A DNA stretch of 64,000 bases from Crotophaga sulcirostris (taxonomy: Eukaryota; Chordata; Aves; Cuculiformes; Crotophagidae): NCBI GenBank assembly GCA_013397455.1, contig VYZB01000168.1, positions 586,839-650,838 of the forward strand, read 5' to 3'. Below are positions 12,281-24,740 of this stretch, piece after piece (position 1 is the first letter of the stretch; every line of letters begins with the position of its first letter). Made by a program: the position numbers and the translations under genes. The notes beneath the pieces were generated by a model. The model was given only the letters and a program-made list of their open reading frames with translations, had not been told where the DNA came from and ran no database searches.

Positions 12281-12728
12281 GTTTTCTATGTTTCACCTTC
12301 CCTCCTCTTGACTTGCTTTAGCTCTTCAACTTCAGTTCGGGTTGAATAAAACTGCCCCCTCCCTTTCCCTCTCCCCCTATCGATCTTTCCATCTCCTGCT
12401 GGCATTTGCAAGATGCCAATCACCCTGATATCTAAGAGCCAGCACTCCAAGGTGGATTAATCGGGACCGAGGGAACGTAACAGAGCCTCGGAGCTCCCTT
12501 CCTTCCCTTTTGTGTGAGACTGTGAGATGAAGCAGATAGTGAGAGACACAGATAGGGAGGCAGATTGAGAGACAGCATCTGAGCACGCTCTGGGTGTACG
12601 GACGCCAAACGGAAACGTGATCCCATCGTTTAGACAGCTCTGAATTCCCCAGGGTAATTGGTGTCACCATCTTGTCATATTCAATGGGTCAAGATGTAAA
12701 ACTTATTCTTTCCCCCTTATTAGCATAT

Positions 12729-12945
12729 TATCACAGTATCACAGTATCACAAGGTTGGAAGGGACCTCTGAGATCATCAAGTCCAACCTATAAGCCAACA
12801 CTAACACCATCCCATCACCTAAACCATGGCACTCAGTGCCTCATCCAGTCTTCCCTTAAACACATCCAGGGTCGGCGACTCCACCACCTCCCTGGGCAGC
12901 GCATTCCAGTGGCCAATCACCCTTTCAGTGAAGAGAATTTATTCA
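12729..12945 (-). mobile_element. CR1 LINE 3' end with terminal octamer-type repeats
   Basis: The plus strand begins with TATCACAG repeated twice and a third partial TATCACA. It continues AAGGTTGGAAGGGACCTCTG and AGATCATCAAGTCCAACC, and ends with the CCACCACCTCCCTGGGCAGC and AACCCTTTCAGTGAAGA-like blocks. That is the reverse complement of a CR1 3' end, including the direct-repeat tail used in place of poly(A). About 215 bases survive, so the copy is severely 5'-truncated, as most CR1 copies are. Sequence quality suggests it is younger than the 3.8-4.5 kb copy. It lies in the same orientation as CELF4. Confidence 0.93.
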
Positions 12946-14977
12946 CCAGAATAAAAAAATGATGGGTCCAATTCTGCTTTCACAGAAATCAATAGGAAAG
13001 ATATTATTAGTGTCAGGTGGAGTGGGAGTAGAAGTAGGAACTGTTTTCACTGTTTCTTCTGAGGTACATCCTCACACCAGCACCTACTCTCATAATGTCC
13101 TTTATTATCTGGAGGGAACTTTTATGGTGTAAAGGGGCGGACCTCATCCTATTTTGTATCAGTATAAACTTGGGATGACTCCATTATCATGGCATTTAGA
13201 AGAAATACTCTAGGTTAAAAATGACTTGAGAAGAGTTTTTGGTCTAGAGCATCAGGAGAGTGGTGTCTTTACCTCCTCTCCAGCTGCCTGATCAATGCCT
13301 GTAGCATAACTCTGGAACGACATCTCCTGCCTGACAAGCTTTGCAGACGTTTGTCCCCAGATGCCCATAGACTGCCTCCTGTTATTCTTGTGGTACATGG
13401 GGGCACAGTTGCTGCATCCCCCCTGCCTGGACTCCCCTGTTACTTTGTCTCTTTTCCCCTTCCTACATCCTTCCCCAGCCAGGAGGACAGTCACACACAG
13501 CCAGGCTGGGATGGCACAGCTCTTCTTTTGCATGAAGAGGGGAGCAGAGAACCTAGGAAGAGGGAAGGATTCTCTTTGATTTGGAATAAAAATGAATAGA
13601 GAAAAACGGAAGGGAAAATGGAATTTGTCAAACAGGAAGGAAAAAAATCCTAACGTCTAACCTTAACCTAGTTTGGAACAGCACCAGAAGGTACATCTTG
13701 ACTCTATGTGGCTGACACAAAGGACAGGCCGGTTTGTGACAAGTGCCCAGTATGGTACATGACACTCACAGGAAAATAGATATTTTTAGGCTCTCAGGTT
13801 AAAAAAAATTATGTGGATGTGATTAGAAGTACATAGTGTCAATATATGAGAAGGAAATAGGCAGGAAAGAAAGCAGAGCCATGTGGTCAGTGTGCTGGAG
13901 GGAGTATGGGTACGCTGGAATGTGATTCATGGGGTGGCCCTGTACCTAGAGCAAGTCATTCGGTTTCTCTCATTCAGAAGTTGTTATTGTGGAAAATGAG
14001 ATGCACAAATATCCAGCACAGAGTACAAGAGGGCCAAATTTTACTACCAAATGGATGAAGTACGCAGATGCACTATCACTGCCTGCAAATGTTCCTGTTT
14101 TGTCTGCTCCAGAGAAGACAGCCAAAGTCACCTGGAAGTGTTGTGTCTGCGTTATACCAGAGTCATTCATTTCAGGGCTTCATAAGGAGCCCAGCTACTT
14201 GTACAGTCATATTTTCTCAAGGACCTAGGGTCCAAGGTAGATATGTGAGTAGGATGCCTGAAGTTATACAACTTACACAATGCAACACTACTTTAAATAG
14301 TTGATGCATTTTCCCAGTGTGCTTAAATCATACTGTTTTGTGAAGCCAGGATTGTATGTCTGCATTCTGACTGCTTGTCCATTTTAGTATTAACTAGCAT
14401 GTTTTCATGAACTTAAAAGCTTTTCTGTCAACACCTGACCTTTTATCTAGGGACCACTCCAAAGATACCCATAATGAGGGATGAGGCAGCACGGGGTTGG
14501 CCAGATGGAGCAGAGAACCATCTCCCCCCCATTCAACTCAGTCTGCATGGCATCTAGCAGAGCAGGGCCAGAAAGGTATTTGTGTTCTCACAAACATTTT
14601 CTAGCACCAGAAGGTGCTTGCATGGGACAGAGAACTAGCATGAGCTGAATTTGGGACTTATTTTATCCAAAACTCAAATGGTAGTTATGTTTGAATTTGA
14701 CAGCAACTGCTTAGACCCCATAGGAAGAGTCTTGCATTGGTACATGCATGGCTATGGTTTGGTTACTCATAGAATCACATATTACACCTTTAAGGGATGT
14801 GTTCTTTCCTACCCCAGATGGCATGGTTCAGTTTGCTCCCATCCTTTAATCAGTTTAATGGTGAAGTCCCTGGTTCATTCTCTGCTTAATTGTACTTCTT
14901 CTTACGTGTGCTTTGTGCCATTCTAGGGTGCTACCCCTAGTCCCGTGAACACGTATGGAGCCAATGTCTATACTTAC

Positions 14978-15121
14978 TGCCTGTGCATAGGCGCCATATG
15001 CTCCAAATTGGATGGCCATGGGGTTGAACATGCCCATTTGTCCTGCCATTTGCTGCATGCGTCTCATTGTACGCTCCTTGTCAGTATCTGCAAACTTCAC
15101 CACCAGGCTTGAAGAGGCTCC
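14978..15121 (-). CDS. CELF4: CELF4 internal exon, end of RRM2 and start of linker
   Basis: This 144-nt exon is exactly 48 codons in phase 0 at both ends, with acceptor TGTCCTGCAG and donor GTAAGTA. The peptide starts [20 protein letters not shown], where LVVKFAD is the last beta strand of RRM2, and continues [15 protein letters not shown] to the GAYGAYAQA end. It splices directly onto the LMQQQ start of the 4809-4956 exon. RRM2 of CELF proteins binds UG/GU-rich elements together with RRM1. Skipping would keep frame but would remove the terminal RRM2 strand. The residue after NPMAI is Gln (CAA); I remember Pro there in mammalian CELF4 and Gln in CELF3, which is worth checking. Confidence 0.96.
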
Positions 15122-16784
15122 CTGCAGGACAGGAGACAAAAGGAGGCACACAGTTTAATTAACCAGATACACACTGGTTCATGTAATCCATACAATTAAC
15201 ATAGAATTGTTTGTGTGGGATCTAGTTGGTGCTGATTTCTCCCATGCAACCTCTTGGGCCTTTTGAATTGGATCTTTGCAAGAGGTTGAGATCATCAGGA
15301 AGGAAGGAGAGGACCCCAGAGGGTGAGCAACTGAGGTCAGCAACCCAGTTTCTTGTTTCTCCATAGCTCAAACTTCCAGGTTGTCATTAATGTTCTCTCT
15401 GCAAAAGTTGTTGCCTTATTCTTTCAATATATGGAAAACCTTCTGGCCCAGTAGGATGTCCTCATCAGAGGACAAAGATCTGGACTCAGTGCAACAAAAT
15501 GTGGAAGCATTTGCTGAATGAATGTGGTGGGATCTATGAACCAATTTATTTTGATGGAATGTGTTAGCTTTGTGCATGCCAGCCCCCTGAGCTGGATTGC
15601 CCTTTCACACTGTCCTATCTTGTAACCCTCATGTCCAGTGAGAAATTCCTGCCTAGTCTTAAAGACAGGGTTCAATATGCTGGGCAGGGTGTATGTCTCA
15701 TAACCAAGCAGCATCTCTTCAGCACTGTTCAATTAAGGGAGCAAAAATAGTACCTGATGGACCTAAGTTTCCTCTCCATGAACATTTAATATTACATTTT
15801 CCTGGGCAAGTTTTACAGTGTTTGGGTTATGTCTGCAGTCAACACTGGTGCAGAACTACAGATGATCATCAGAGCTGGCTGCAGAAGTCTGTAAAAAATG
15901 TAGAGCTTTTGGGAATGAAAGAAATCCCTTTCCTCCTCCAAATGAGATGAAAGGTCAGTAACTGCAATTCTTAAATTTCTGATAGGAGGCAGAAATAGGA
16001 AGAAATAGATCTGCTTAGGAAGGCAGACACTGGTATCTTTTTAGCTGGCTCCAAGGACGTCCTAACTTCATGGGTTGGTTGATTCCCCACAGTGCAGTAT
16101 TTCCAGGGGAAGAGAGGTGCAGGGAAGGGGTGATCCAGTAGCAGCCCAAACCGCAGGCAGGGAGTTGCCCTGGGAGCTGGGCTGCCACCCAATCTGGGCA
16201 GATGGGCAGGTGAGCTGTCAGAAGACTGAAAAAGAGCTGGTTTACTCATCTTTCCATGTATGTATAACCAGAAAAAAAGTAGTCTCAGTGAAAGCAGAAT
16301 TGCTCTGCTACAAATTTGGAACAGCATAGGAAACCACAACTGTGGATGTACATAAGTCCCAGCTATGCATATTCAGTAGTCTCTCTGGATTTTCAGTTAT
16401 GAATAAAGACTTGAGGAATTAACTTGCTAAAAAAAACCCCAAACCATCTTGGACCACACAATGAGCAATGTTCCCCTGGATTAGCAGCCTGTTATGGGAG
16501 GAAGTGATTTTCATTGGAGAAGAATCTTTCTTTCTGACCCGTTAGTCTCTCTCTAATAAATCTACAACCCACACAAACAATGTGGTGAAAAGCAAGGGGT
16601 TGAAAGAAGTGCTTCAGGAAAACAAAGGGATGGAGAGATGAATGCTCCAGTCAAGGGTGGAGAGCAGTATTCAGAAGTCATTATGAGAGCAAAACAGAAA
16701 GCAGCTAGGGGGAGAAAAAAATCTAGCCAAAATTCCGCTGCATTTCTGCTCAAGGTTGAGTGACTTTTCATTTTTTTAAATCAC

Positions 16785-16930
16785 ACAATGTAGTTATTGA
16801 TCCTTCCCCAAATCACACTCTTAATTGCAGCTCATCGACAAATGAATATTTTAATGCATACATTTCCTGCTAATTATCACCTGGACCAGTCCTTAATTAG
16901 ATTTCAACACTCATTTAATTAACCCTGATC
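16785..16930. promoter_or_regulatory. Candidate intronic conserved noncoding element
   Basis: This AT-rich block carries several homeodomain-type cores (CTTAATTGCAG near 16822, CTAATTATC near 16871, TTAATTAG near 16893, TTTAATTAAC near 16915) and a CACCTGG E-box near 16878, and contains no repeat. Dense TAATTA/E-box clustering is typical of developmental enhancers in large introns of neuronal genes. I cannot measure conservation here, so the call is inference from composition only. Confidence 0.3.
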
Positions 16931-19900
16931 CAAGAGACTGTTTGGTAACCTGAATCTAATGATTTAAACCTATTTGCAGCTATATTGGAGTGAGGCAGTG
17001 GTCCACAGTAGATTTTGCTGTTCAGAGCTGTTGTTGTGATTTGCAGAGCAGAGGCTGCAGCATAGTGGGCACAATGCAGCATGGAGGAATTAGAAACCGA
17101 GTAAGGTGAATGAGTATTCATCTCTGTAAATGGATTTTAAATATGTGACCTGCTCTAGTTAGCAGGACAGAGAACTGTAAATAAGGTGGTGTCTTCTTCC
17201 TTTCCCTTTTCTTTCTATCTCTATTTGTCTTGGAAGTCTTACGTACAGAGAACTGCCTCAGGAAACTGCTGAGGCCTCACATTGTTGAGAACCAAGCTAT
17301 TATTGTAGATGGCAACAAGAAAACATGGGTAACCTCCATATGAAGTTCTTGCCCCTGGAGTGTTCTTCCCTCCTGATGTGAATTGTAGTGACTGCACAGC
17401 AGCCGTTTGACCCAATGGGATCTAAGACTGCCTCTTATGAGATGTATTTCTGGGTTGCCTGTCACAGCAGGACTTCGGGCCCCTTTGAACATCACTATCA
17501 TATATACAAGGCAGAAAAGCCACTGGCAAATAGAAGCAAGTTAGAGCAAACACTACAAAGAAAGAGGAGAAATGGGGGGAGCTTTTTTAAGCTTTTTAAG
17601 AGTGCTCTGCAATGAGATGTGCTTGTAAGTTCTTAAAGATATGTAGCTAGTAGATGTGTTGCATTATTTTTAAATATGAAGACTGACCTTGGGATTGGTA
17701 CTTTCTGTATGTGGGTCCTCACATGCAGCCCTTTGACGCAGCCGAAGAAAATCAGGAAGTAAACTCTATAAGATCACCTGATGTGGGATTTTTAGCACAG
17801 GAGCCAAACAAACCGTGCTGTTCATCTACAGCAGCATAAGGTTGATTTCTGCTCCAGTGACTTCTACTAATCCAATGGATAACATTAGAAATGCCTCAGA
17901 ATGGGTCAGATATTCCATGGGCTAAAACCAGCGGAGCCCTTCAACTGGGCTATTTATTGCTTCCACAAGCAGTTAAACCATGGTGTAAAGCAGCCATTGC
18001 CTGCTGACAAAGGCAATAGGTCCTATCTGTCTGCTCATTCATTAGTAACACATAATCTCCCTCTTGCTCTCTCCAGTTGGACCTTACATTTCCTCTATCC
18101 CCAAGAGAGTTACAGTGGGTAAGTCAATAATGTTTGAAATGTACTTTGAGATCTGTGTTAATTCTGCATTTTACTGAGGGATGGACCTGTTTATTTCTCT
18201 ACCCTGTAAATCCACAGTCAGAAGAACTTGAAAGCAAGCATTCCTGCTGGCACCTCTGCAATAGGGTATTTAGAATTGGCATTTATCTCCTTTCCCATCA
18301 CATCAACCTCCTTTTTCAAGTGCTTTGATATCTAGTGATAAAAAGAATAATACAAGGGCTAAGTATTATTATGCTTCCCTATTTTCTCTTGGGCCAGCAA
18401 GTCTACTTAATATGACTATCTTGCTTCCCGTTCCCTTCCCATTTATGGTATTGAATTGCTCCCCTTAGTCAGCAGAGTCAGATGCTCTTGAGGCTGGCAG
18501 GGTGAGGGAAAAGATGGAAGAAAAATCACCCTATGCCACACTCTGTAATCCCTAATCAGAGTCCTCTGTGGGAAAAACTAATTTCCCAGCTTGTCTTGAC
18601 GTGTGAAATAAAGTCATTCTTGAAAACAGGAGCTTGACAGGTCGCTTGTGAAATTTCATATTCAACTAAAAATAAAATATCCATCCATTGATATTTCATT
18701 TAAAGGCAAAGGAAAACAAATCTTTTGCCTGATTGCTGGGACTGTTTCCCATTAGTTATGGCTTTCCAAATGGAGTGCTTACACAAATTAAGCAAAAGCT
18801 TTTCAGAAGACCAAATAATACTGCAAGGCACCAGGGGAAGCTGCTTCTGCCTAGAACAACATTAATTGGGAAAGTTTTGTGAAGATGTTCCATTGCAGAA
18901 TATAAACCTGAATTTTCTTTTCCTGTCAACCTTATAAGTTTCTTCACAGTCAGTATGTGACCAATCTCTACATATATTTAGACATCTTCTTCTTGAAAAC
19001 CTGATGAATTTGGACCTAATCTGCCAAAACCATTCAATCATGTTTTATTTTAATTTTTAAGAATGTCCCTGTGGAGGTAAGCATATAGTTAATTACTTTA
19101 CTGCAAGAGTGTCTCTCTCATACGGGTGGACTTCTCTCAGTTGGCTCAAATGAAGCCAGTAAGAAGTTCTGGGCCAAAATTACTAAAAAAAATATGCTTG
19201 TTACATTGACGTTCTAGTGAATAATGTTCTTGAGTATGAGAGAACTGAACGTGCAGATCCTATTAAGCACCTTCCAAAATGTCAGTTGGGCACACCAGCC
19301 AAGAGTATTAAATGAAGAGGTGCTGCCGGATATTTCTCACCTAGGTAATCAGACAACCTTCCTAAGAATCATCATGGGAACGGGGTTCCTTGTGTGATCA
19401 CTGTCACAGTGGATAGCGCTTTGCTTGACTGGGCTAGTAAGAAGCAGAGCTGGGAAGATACTGATCTAAGGATCCTTAACAATAGGGTATGAAATCCAAA
19501 GGAGGATTTCTTCACTTTGGACTCTGTCAGATGAAGCCATTCACCGTGATGACTCCTAAATCTGAAAATAAAATGAATTGTTTGTTTTGTTTTTTTTTTT
19601 AAATCCCTGAGTAGCTCCACTCAAAAATAGCGTTGTTGAATTAGACAGTGGGGGCTTGACTCCAGCCTGGAATTTTAGACAAGCAAGAAAGAAACTACTA
19701 TCCAATTAAAACTGTAGAGCACAGGGAGTTTTAGCTAGGTACAAATGCAATTACCCACGCTGGAAGATGGCCAGGAGACCAGGACTAACATCCCTCCCCT
19801 CTTGTGAAATGTACTATGTTTTTCTGTATGGAGGGCATGAATTTCACGTTTCATCTGAAAGATGAGTAAGAAGGCAGTCACTAAGAGTGATTTCCACTAT

Positions 19901-22900
19901 ACAATCCTGAGAGATGGTTTAGGCGCACTTGAGACAAGACTGACAGAGTTGGAATGGAGGAAAGAGGCGTTCATCCAGGGCTGGAGTGATAAACCTTCTG
20001 ATAATTCTACTCCCTCTGTAGAGGGGATTCTTCATGCAATGTCAAAGCATAGAAAGTTGCTGCAGGTAGTACTTCCCTTCACAGGCCTATGAAGATGTAA
20101 TTTATTTGGAGTGGAAGCTTGATTTAGGTTTTACTTGCCCATACACTACTTAGTAGGTGTCTCTCTGAGCTAAAGTTATTGCTTTCCTCAGGGAAGAGAA
20201 TCATTGACTCCTGGTGGCACTGTACCCAGTCCTAATTACAAAGAACTCAATATATAACCCAGGTATTAATATGCCCCTCAAATCAAAGCCAGGTATCCAA
20301 ACAACCTAAACTTCAAAGCAGAGTTCTTCAGGCAGCTCTGGGTTTTTCAGCTCAGTCTATGGATGATAAAAACCCTCACAGAATCATTTGCCTTCCTTAA
20401 CACATTATGAAATGGAAATGGTTGTTGTCCTTGCAGACAGGAAAATCTTACCCACTATTTAGGAATATGAAAGCAATAAGTAATTAATTTTTGTCTATTT
20501 CAAGAAAAAATTTGAAATCCAGAATTCAAATGAAAATGTTATAAGTTTCCATTTCCCAATAAGAGCAACATATTTTGGAAATAAGGTATATTTATTTTCT
20601 AATAAATTATAATTACTGTTAAGAAAATATTTAGTAGCTGCAGCATAGAGCCCCATGAAAGCTAGTATCTGAATGATCTCTCCTTCTAGCTAAACATGAA
20701 AGGATGAAAACAAGATAAACTGAATAATTCCAGAGCCACAACGTGAATTGATTATTGTCACAGCAAGGCAGCATCACAACAAGGCATGGGGCCCCTGATG
20801 CTTTGGGACTCTGCTCGCATGAGCTCCACTCTTCCTTGGCAGTTCAGGATTAGGATATGAACAACCTAAGATGACTTGGAAAGAAATAGGTGTTGAGGGA
20901 GGGCTGGCAAGCCCTTTCAACTGTATGTGTGACATAGAAGAACATTTCAGAGTCACTGAGTTGCAAACATGCTGCATATGACTGGGCATCCCAGATCATT
21001 ATCATGCTCTATGACTCTAAGCTATCACAGTGTAAAGCACTTTGCTAGACTGGGCTATTAAGAAGTATTTGCATTTTTGCAGGATATGTGAACTAAAATT
21101 TCCAAGCAGTGTACAACTACAGGGTCATTAATTAGTAAATAATTCTTCTTGTGGGGAAGAATAACCGTGCTTTAGTATGGTGAAACAGATGGTCAACAAA
21201 GTTATGAGATGGTGAGAAGTGAATAACAGTGAAGATCTGCTAATTTTGGTGGAAAAGAAGCTGGTTTATGCTAAAGGGTCTGTCTTCTCTGCATTTCACT
21301 CCACCAAGACTAAAAGTTATCTCCTCGTTGCTGGGTGAGACTTCACAACTACTATTCCTGTGAGTACTACAAAGACCTTTGGGACTGGAAGTAAAACATA
21401 TACCCCTACCTGATTTTACTCTCCAGCGAATGTGTAAGGCAAAGTCATTGATGCCTGGTAGGATACTTCACATTTGTGAAGCTGAGTGGACTTCAACTGG
21501 GGATCTTTTCTGAAAGCTATTGTTTCGATAATACATCTTTGCCCTTTAAAACTCATTTTGACCTTTGCAAAACCCATTTGGGTAATAGCTACTGAATCAC
21601 TTCAGCAATCTACATTTACTAAGGTCTTTCTGTTTTCCTTACAAGAACATGTATTATCAATCTAGACTACACACCTGAGCAGGGCTTGGAAGGAGTAGAT
21701 TAAAGGGAAACAAGCAAAACCATCCAGTGATTTAATGTTGATCCAGAGGCCACTTAAGGGAAGGTGCCACTTATGTAAATGAGGTTTTGTGCAAAAGAAG
21801 AAGGGAAGAGGGAGGAAGAAAGAAACTCCTATAAAGCAAGCGTAGAGATAAAGACAATACTGACGTTTTCATTCCTCTCCACAGTGGGAAGAGCACATCC
21901 TTACAAAGGAAGGTGTTGATGGCCAGTGGAGCTTCCTCCAGTAGGGAGGGAACACCCTTGCTGGGCCCGGAGGATTTTATGCCTCCCACGGTTGGAGGCT
22001 TGTCAATGTCTTTGATATCCCAGAAAGGTCAGTGCTTACTAATTATTTCAGCCCCTGCAAGTCCTAATCTTATTCAGATGAGACAAGTGTTGAGTGAGGT
22101 GGGCCTCGCAAGGGCTGCTGCTGGCACCAGGATCTGGGAAATGCTCAGCAATGGCCTATTCCCATTCCTGCTTTCCCCCAGCTGCGTCCACAGATGTTCA
22201 TTTAGTTCCTGACTGCCTTTGGACCCATTAAGAGACATGAGGGTGCGAATTATATCCTTCTGTCTAGACTGAGGCTATGAGGCTGAGAAGCAGTTATCCC
22301 TCTTATCCCATTTGGAGGCAAGGAAGCCTGGGGAAGATAGTGAGTGAGGCCTGTCACGTCCCACGAGTCTCTTCATCATCCTGCGGGATGCCTTTGCAGC
22401 TATGGAGATTTGACTAGAGAATTAAAGGCCATCTTTGATGCCAGTATGATTCATACCCCCTGTGAGGCAGCTGGGCTGCCTTGATTTCTTTTCTGAGACT
22501 CAGAAGCATGTGATGTGTCAGTTCATTTATGGGACAAGAGGGAGGCAGAAAACACAACCCTGTGATATTGCTTTTTATAAAAAGAATTAAGGGAAATCAT
22601 GGTAACACTGGGAAACTGTTTGCCAAAGGTTGTAGAACCAACTGTTTTGGTGGCAGCAGTAGGGTGGGAGGGTCCATGGACCTTAGTTTCCCTCCAACCA
22701 GAACACCGTGCCCATAGGAAAGGTTGAGCTATCAAGAGCCATTGACTTTTGAAGGAAGAAATGACCTCAAACATCCTTTGAAATGATCCCTTAACATATA
22801 GGTATTATATATCCATGGCTTCTTCCATCCCAAAGGACAACATATGACTTTATAAATGGTGTAGTATATTCAGAAAAATCATTCATTATTGGAAGGAGGG

Positions 22901-24489
22901 CCAGGTCTGCTGCTGGTGAGTTATGATCTTAATGTGTCATTCTTTTTTAATAGAAGGAATGGGTGTGCTGTGTCTTGACTCGAGTTAAACAAGCCAGTCT
23001 GCGTATTACGCAAAGACATTGCAAAGAGTGTATATCCTTTAGAGAGCAGAAAATCAGTGAAGAGAAAAAAATAGTTCTGAGTTGGCATCTCCATTCTCTT
23101 CTATCAGCTTCTACAATATTAATAGTGAAAAGGAGATTTCAGCCTTTTGCATTAATTTGAGGAGATAAATTTGTGTTGATGGTACTTTACTCAAATTTTG
23201 GGCTACTAAATTCAGCTGTGAGGCATGAAGAGCACATAGATGCTGGCATCTTTTCAACTTTCACCTGGAATTACATTTGAAAAATCCCTGCTTTATGCTT
23301 CTGTGTTCATGTGAAATTAAATTCTAATGACCTTCCCACTTCCTATTTACCCTGACAGCCTGAGGGGGTCAGTGACTCTCTAGCTCTCTACTGACTGTCA
23401 CAAGGCAGCTTTTATTAACTGAGAACTTGAGCCCACGCTGCAATCTAAATGAGAGTAAATTTTGTTTGTTAATTGATGCTCTGAATCATGGTCTCTTTAA
23501 TTGTTATCTATTTGTACTATGGATTTGTTTAAGGTTCTGTTTATGTTACCTGGATATTTTGAAGATACCCTTGGGAAGTAAGGTGGTGGACTGATGGCTT
23601 GAAGTTTGACCTTCTTAATTCTATGTTTTCCAGATGTAAGTAAATATTAAGATTTAGATGCTCAAGTATCCACTGGTTATTACTTCTCTACTGAGACCAG
23701 GAAAAAGAATTGCTGTGAGTTTGGTTACAAAGTGACTAAGTATACTGATTAATTGTGTATAAGACAAGTTCATTCTCAGACACTATACTGGTGCTTCTTT
23801 GCTTGTCTCTTGTCTCTTAGGGAGACATTTGGATAACTTGATTGCAGCCATTTGGGGTATTGTTTTAAACCATCGATCACTTAGGATGGACAGATGTCTC
23901 TCTGAGGGCCTAGTCTCTCTCCTTCAGCTGTAAGAAGTGTAGATGATAGGATTAAAAATTACCCCAAAATTTTATACTTTGACCAATACTTTGATATAAT
24001 TCAGCTGGGTCAGTCCTGGCCTTTAGTTGATGAGCTGCTGGGGGTAGGACTTTTCTTGTACAAGGTTTGTATGGTGCTTAGCACACAGCAGTTCCATGTC
24101 AGATCAACAATAACCACATTTCCAACAGTAGTAGTTTAAGAGGAAATCTGCTAGAGTTTCCAAGACGGTCAAGAACATCTTCTTGTTGAGGTCACACCTA
24201 CAAACATGAAGCTCTGCACACCCAGCTCACAGATTTGGTTGAGGATGTGTCTTCCTGGAAGTGAAATGTGCTACAAGTTTTGAACTTTAGTCAAACTCCC
24301 CCAACTTTGTGGAAATGACAAAGCCTCATTCTAAGCACTAAAGGCTGCCATGAGCCTGAAGGGAGAAAAGGAGTGTGCAGCTGGATGTGAGTGCGTATTT
24401 GTGAAGAAGGGAGGAGAGATGAGCAAAGTTTCTCCTATGAAAGAAATGATCCAATTTGAAGCAAGTCCCTCATGGGAAGAGCTGTGACA

Positions 24490-24740
24490 GAGGCTGCTCT
24501 GTTCCTGTTAATTTTCACAGTGCAGCTGTCAGCGGGTCTGTAAATAGTACTCTGCGAAGCCAACACTTCCTATCCACACATCAACCATTCAATTAACAGA
24601 AGAACAGAAGAAGGAAATAAAGTGCACCACAGCCTTCTATCACGGCTTTGATGTTTCCCAGCAATTTATGAAAGTGTACACAAATCTAATTACAAGCTCC
24701 ACTGCTTCCCATTTACATGGAGCTCCTCAAGTTCAGAGCT
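24490..24740. promoter_or_regulatory. Candidate intronic conserved noncoding element
   Basis: The sequence is unique, with an E-box-like CAGCTG near 24525, GTCAGCGGGTCTGTAAATAG just after it, then ATTCAATTAACAG near 24587 and TCTAATTACAAGC near 24685. The mix of a few CpGs with TAATTA cores differs from the flanking intron. There is no coding potential with plausible splice sites. Composition is the only evidence. Confidence 0.25.

Larger units (their letters stand above)
4957..14977 (-). other. CELF4: CELF4 intron (about 10.0 kb)
   Basis: The intron is bounded by donor GTAAGTA (complement of 14971-14977) and acceptor TTCCAG beside 4956. It contains MIR-like relics near 6.52-6.68, 8.98-9.07, 9.30-9.49 and 12.17-12.28 kb, and a CR1 3' end at 12.73-12.95 kb. 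A CpG-richer patch lies at about 12.36-12.67 kb. The rest (4957-6520, 6690-8975, 9490-12165, 12950-14970) looks like unique intron. The 149-codon minus frame at 5853-6302 matches no family I know and has no exon-like surroundings. Confidence 0.85.

Noticed and set aside
15568..15580. Minus-strand GGCATGCACAAAG, coding G-M-H-K like the RRM1 exon
   Set aside because: It lies downstream of the RRM2 exons in transcript order, the residues on both sides do not continue the RRM1 motif, and no splice sites flank it; chance match.
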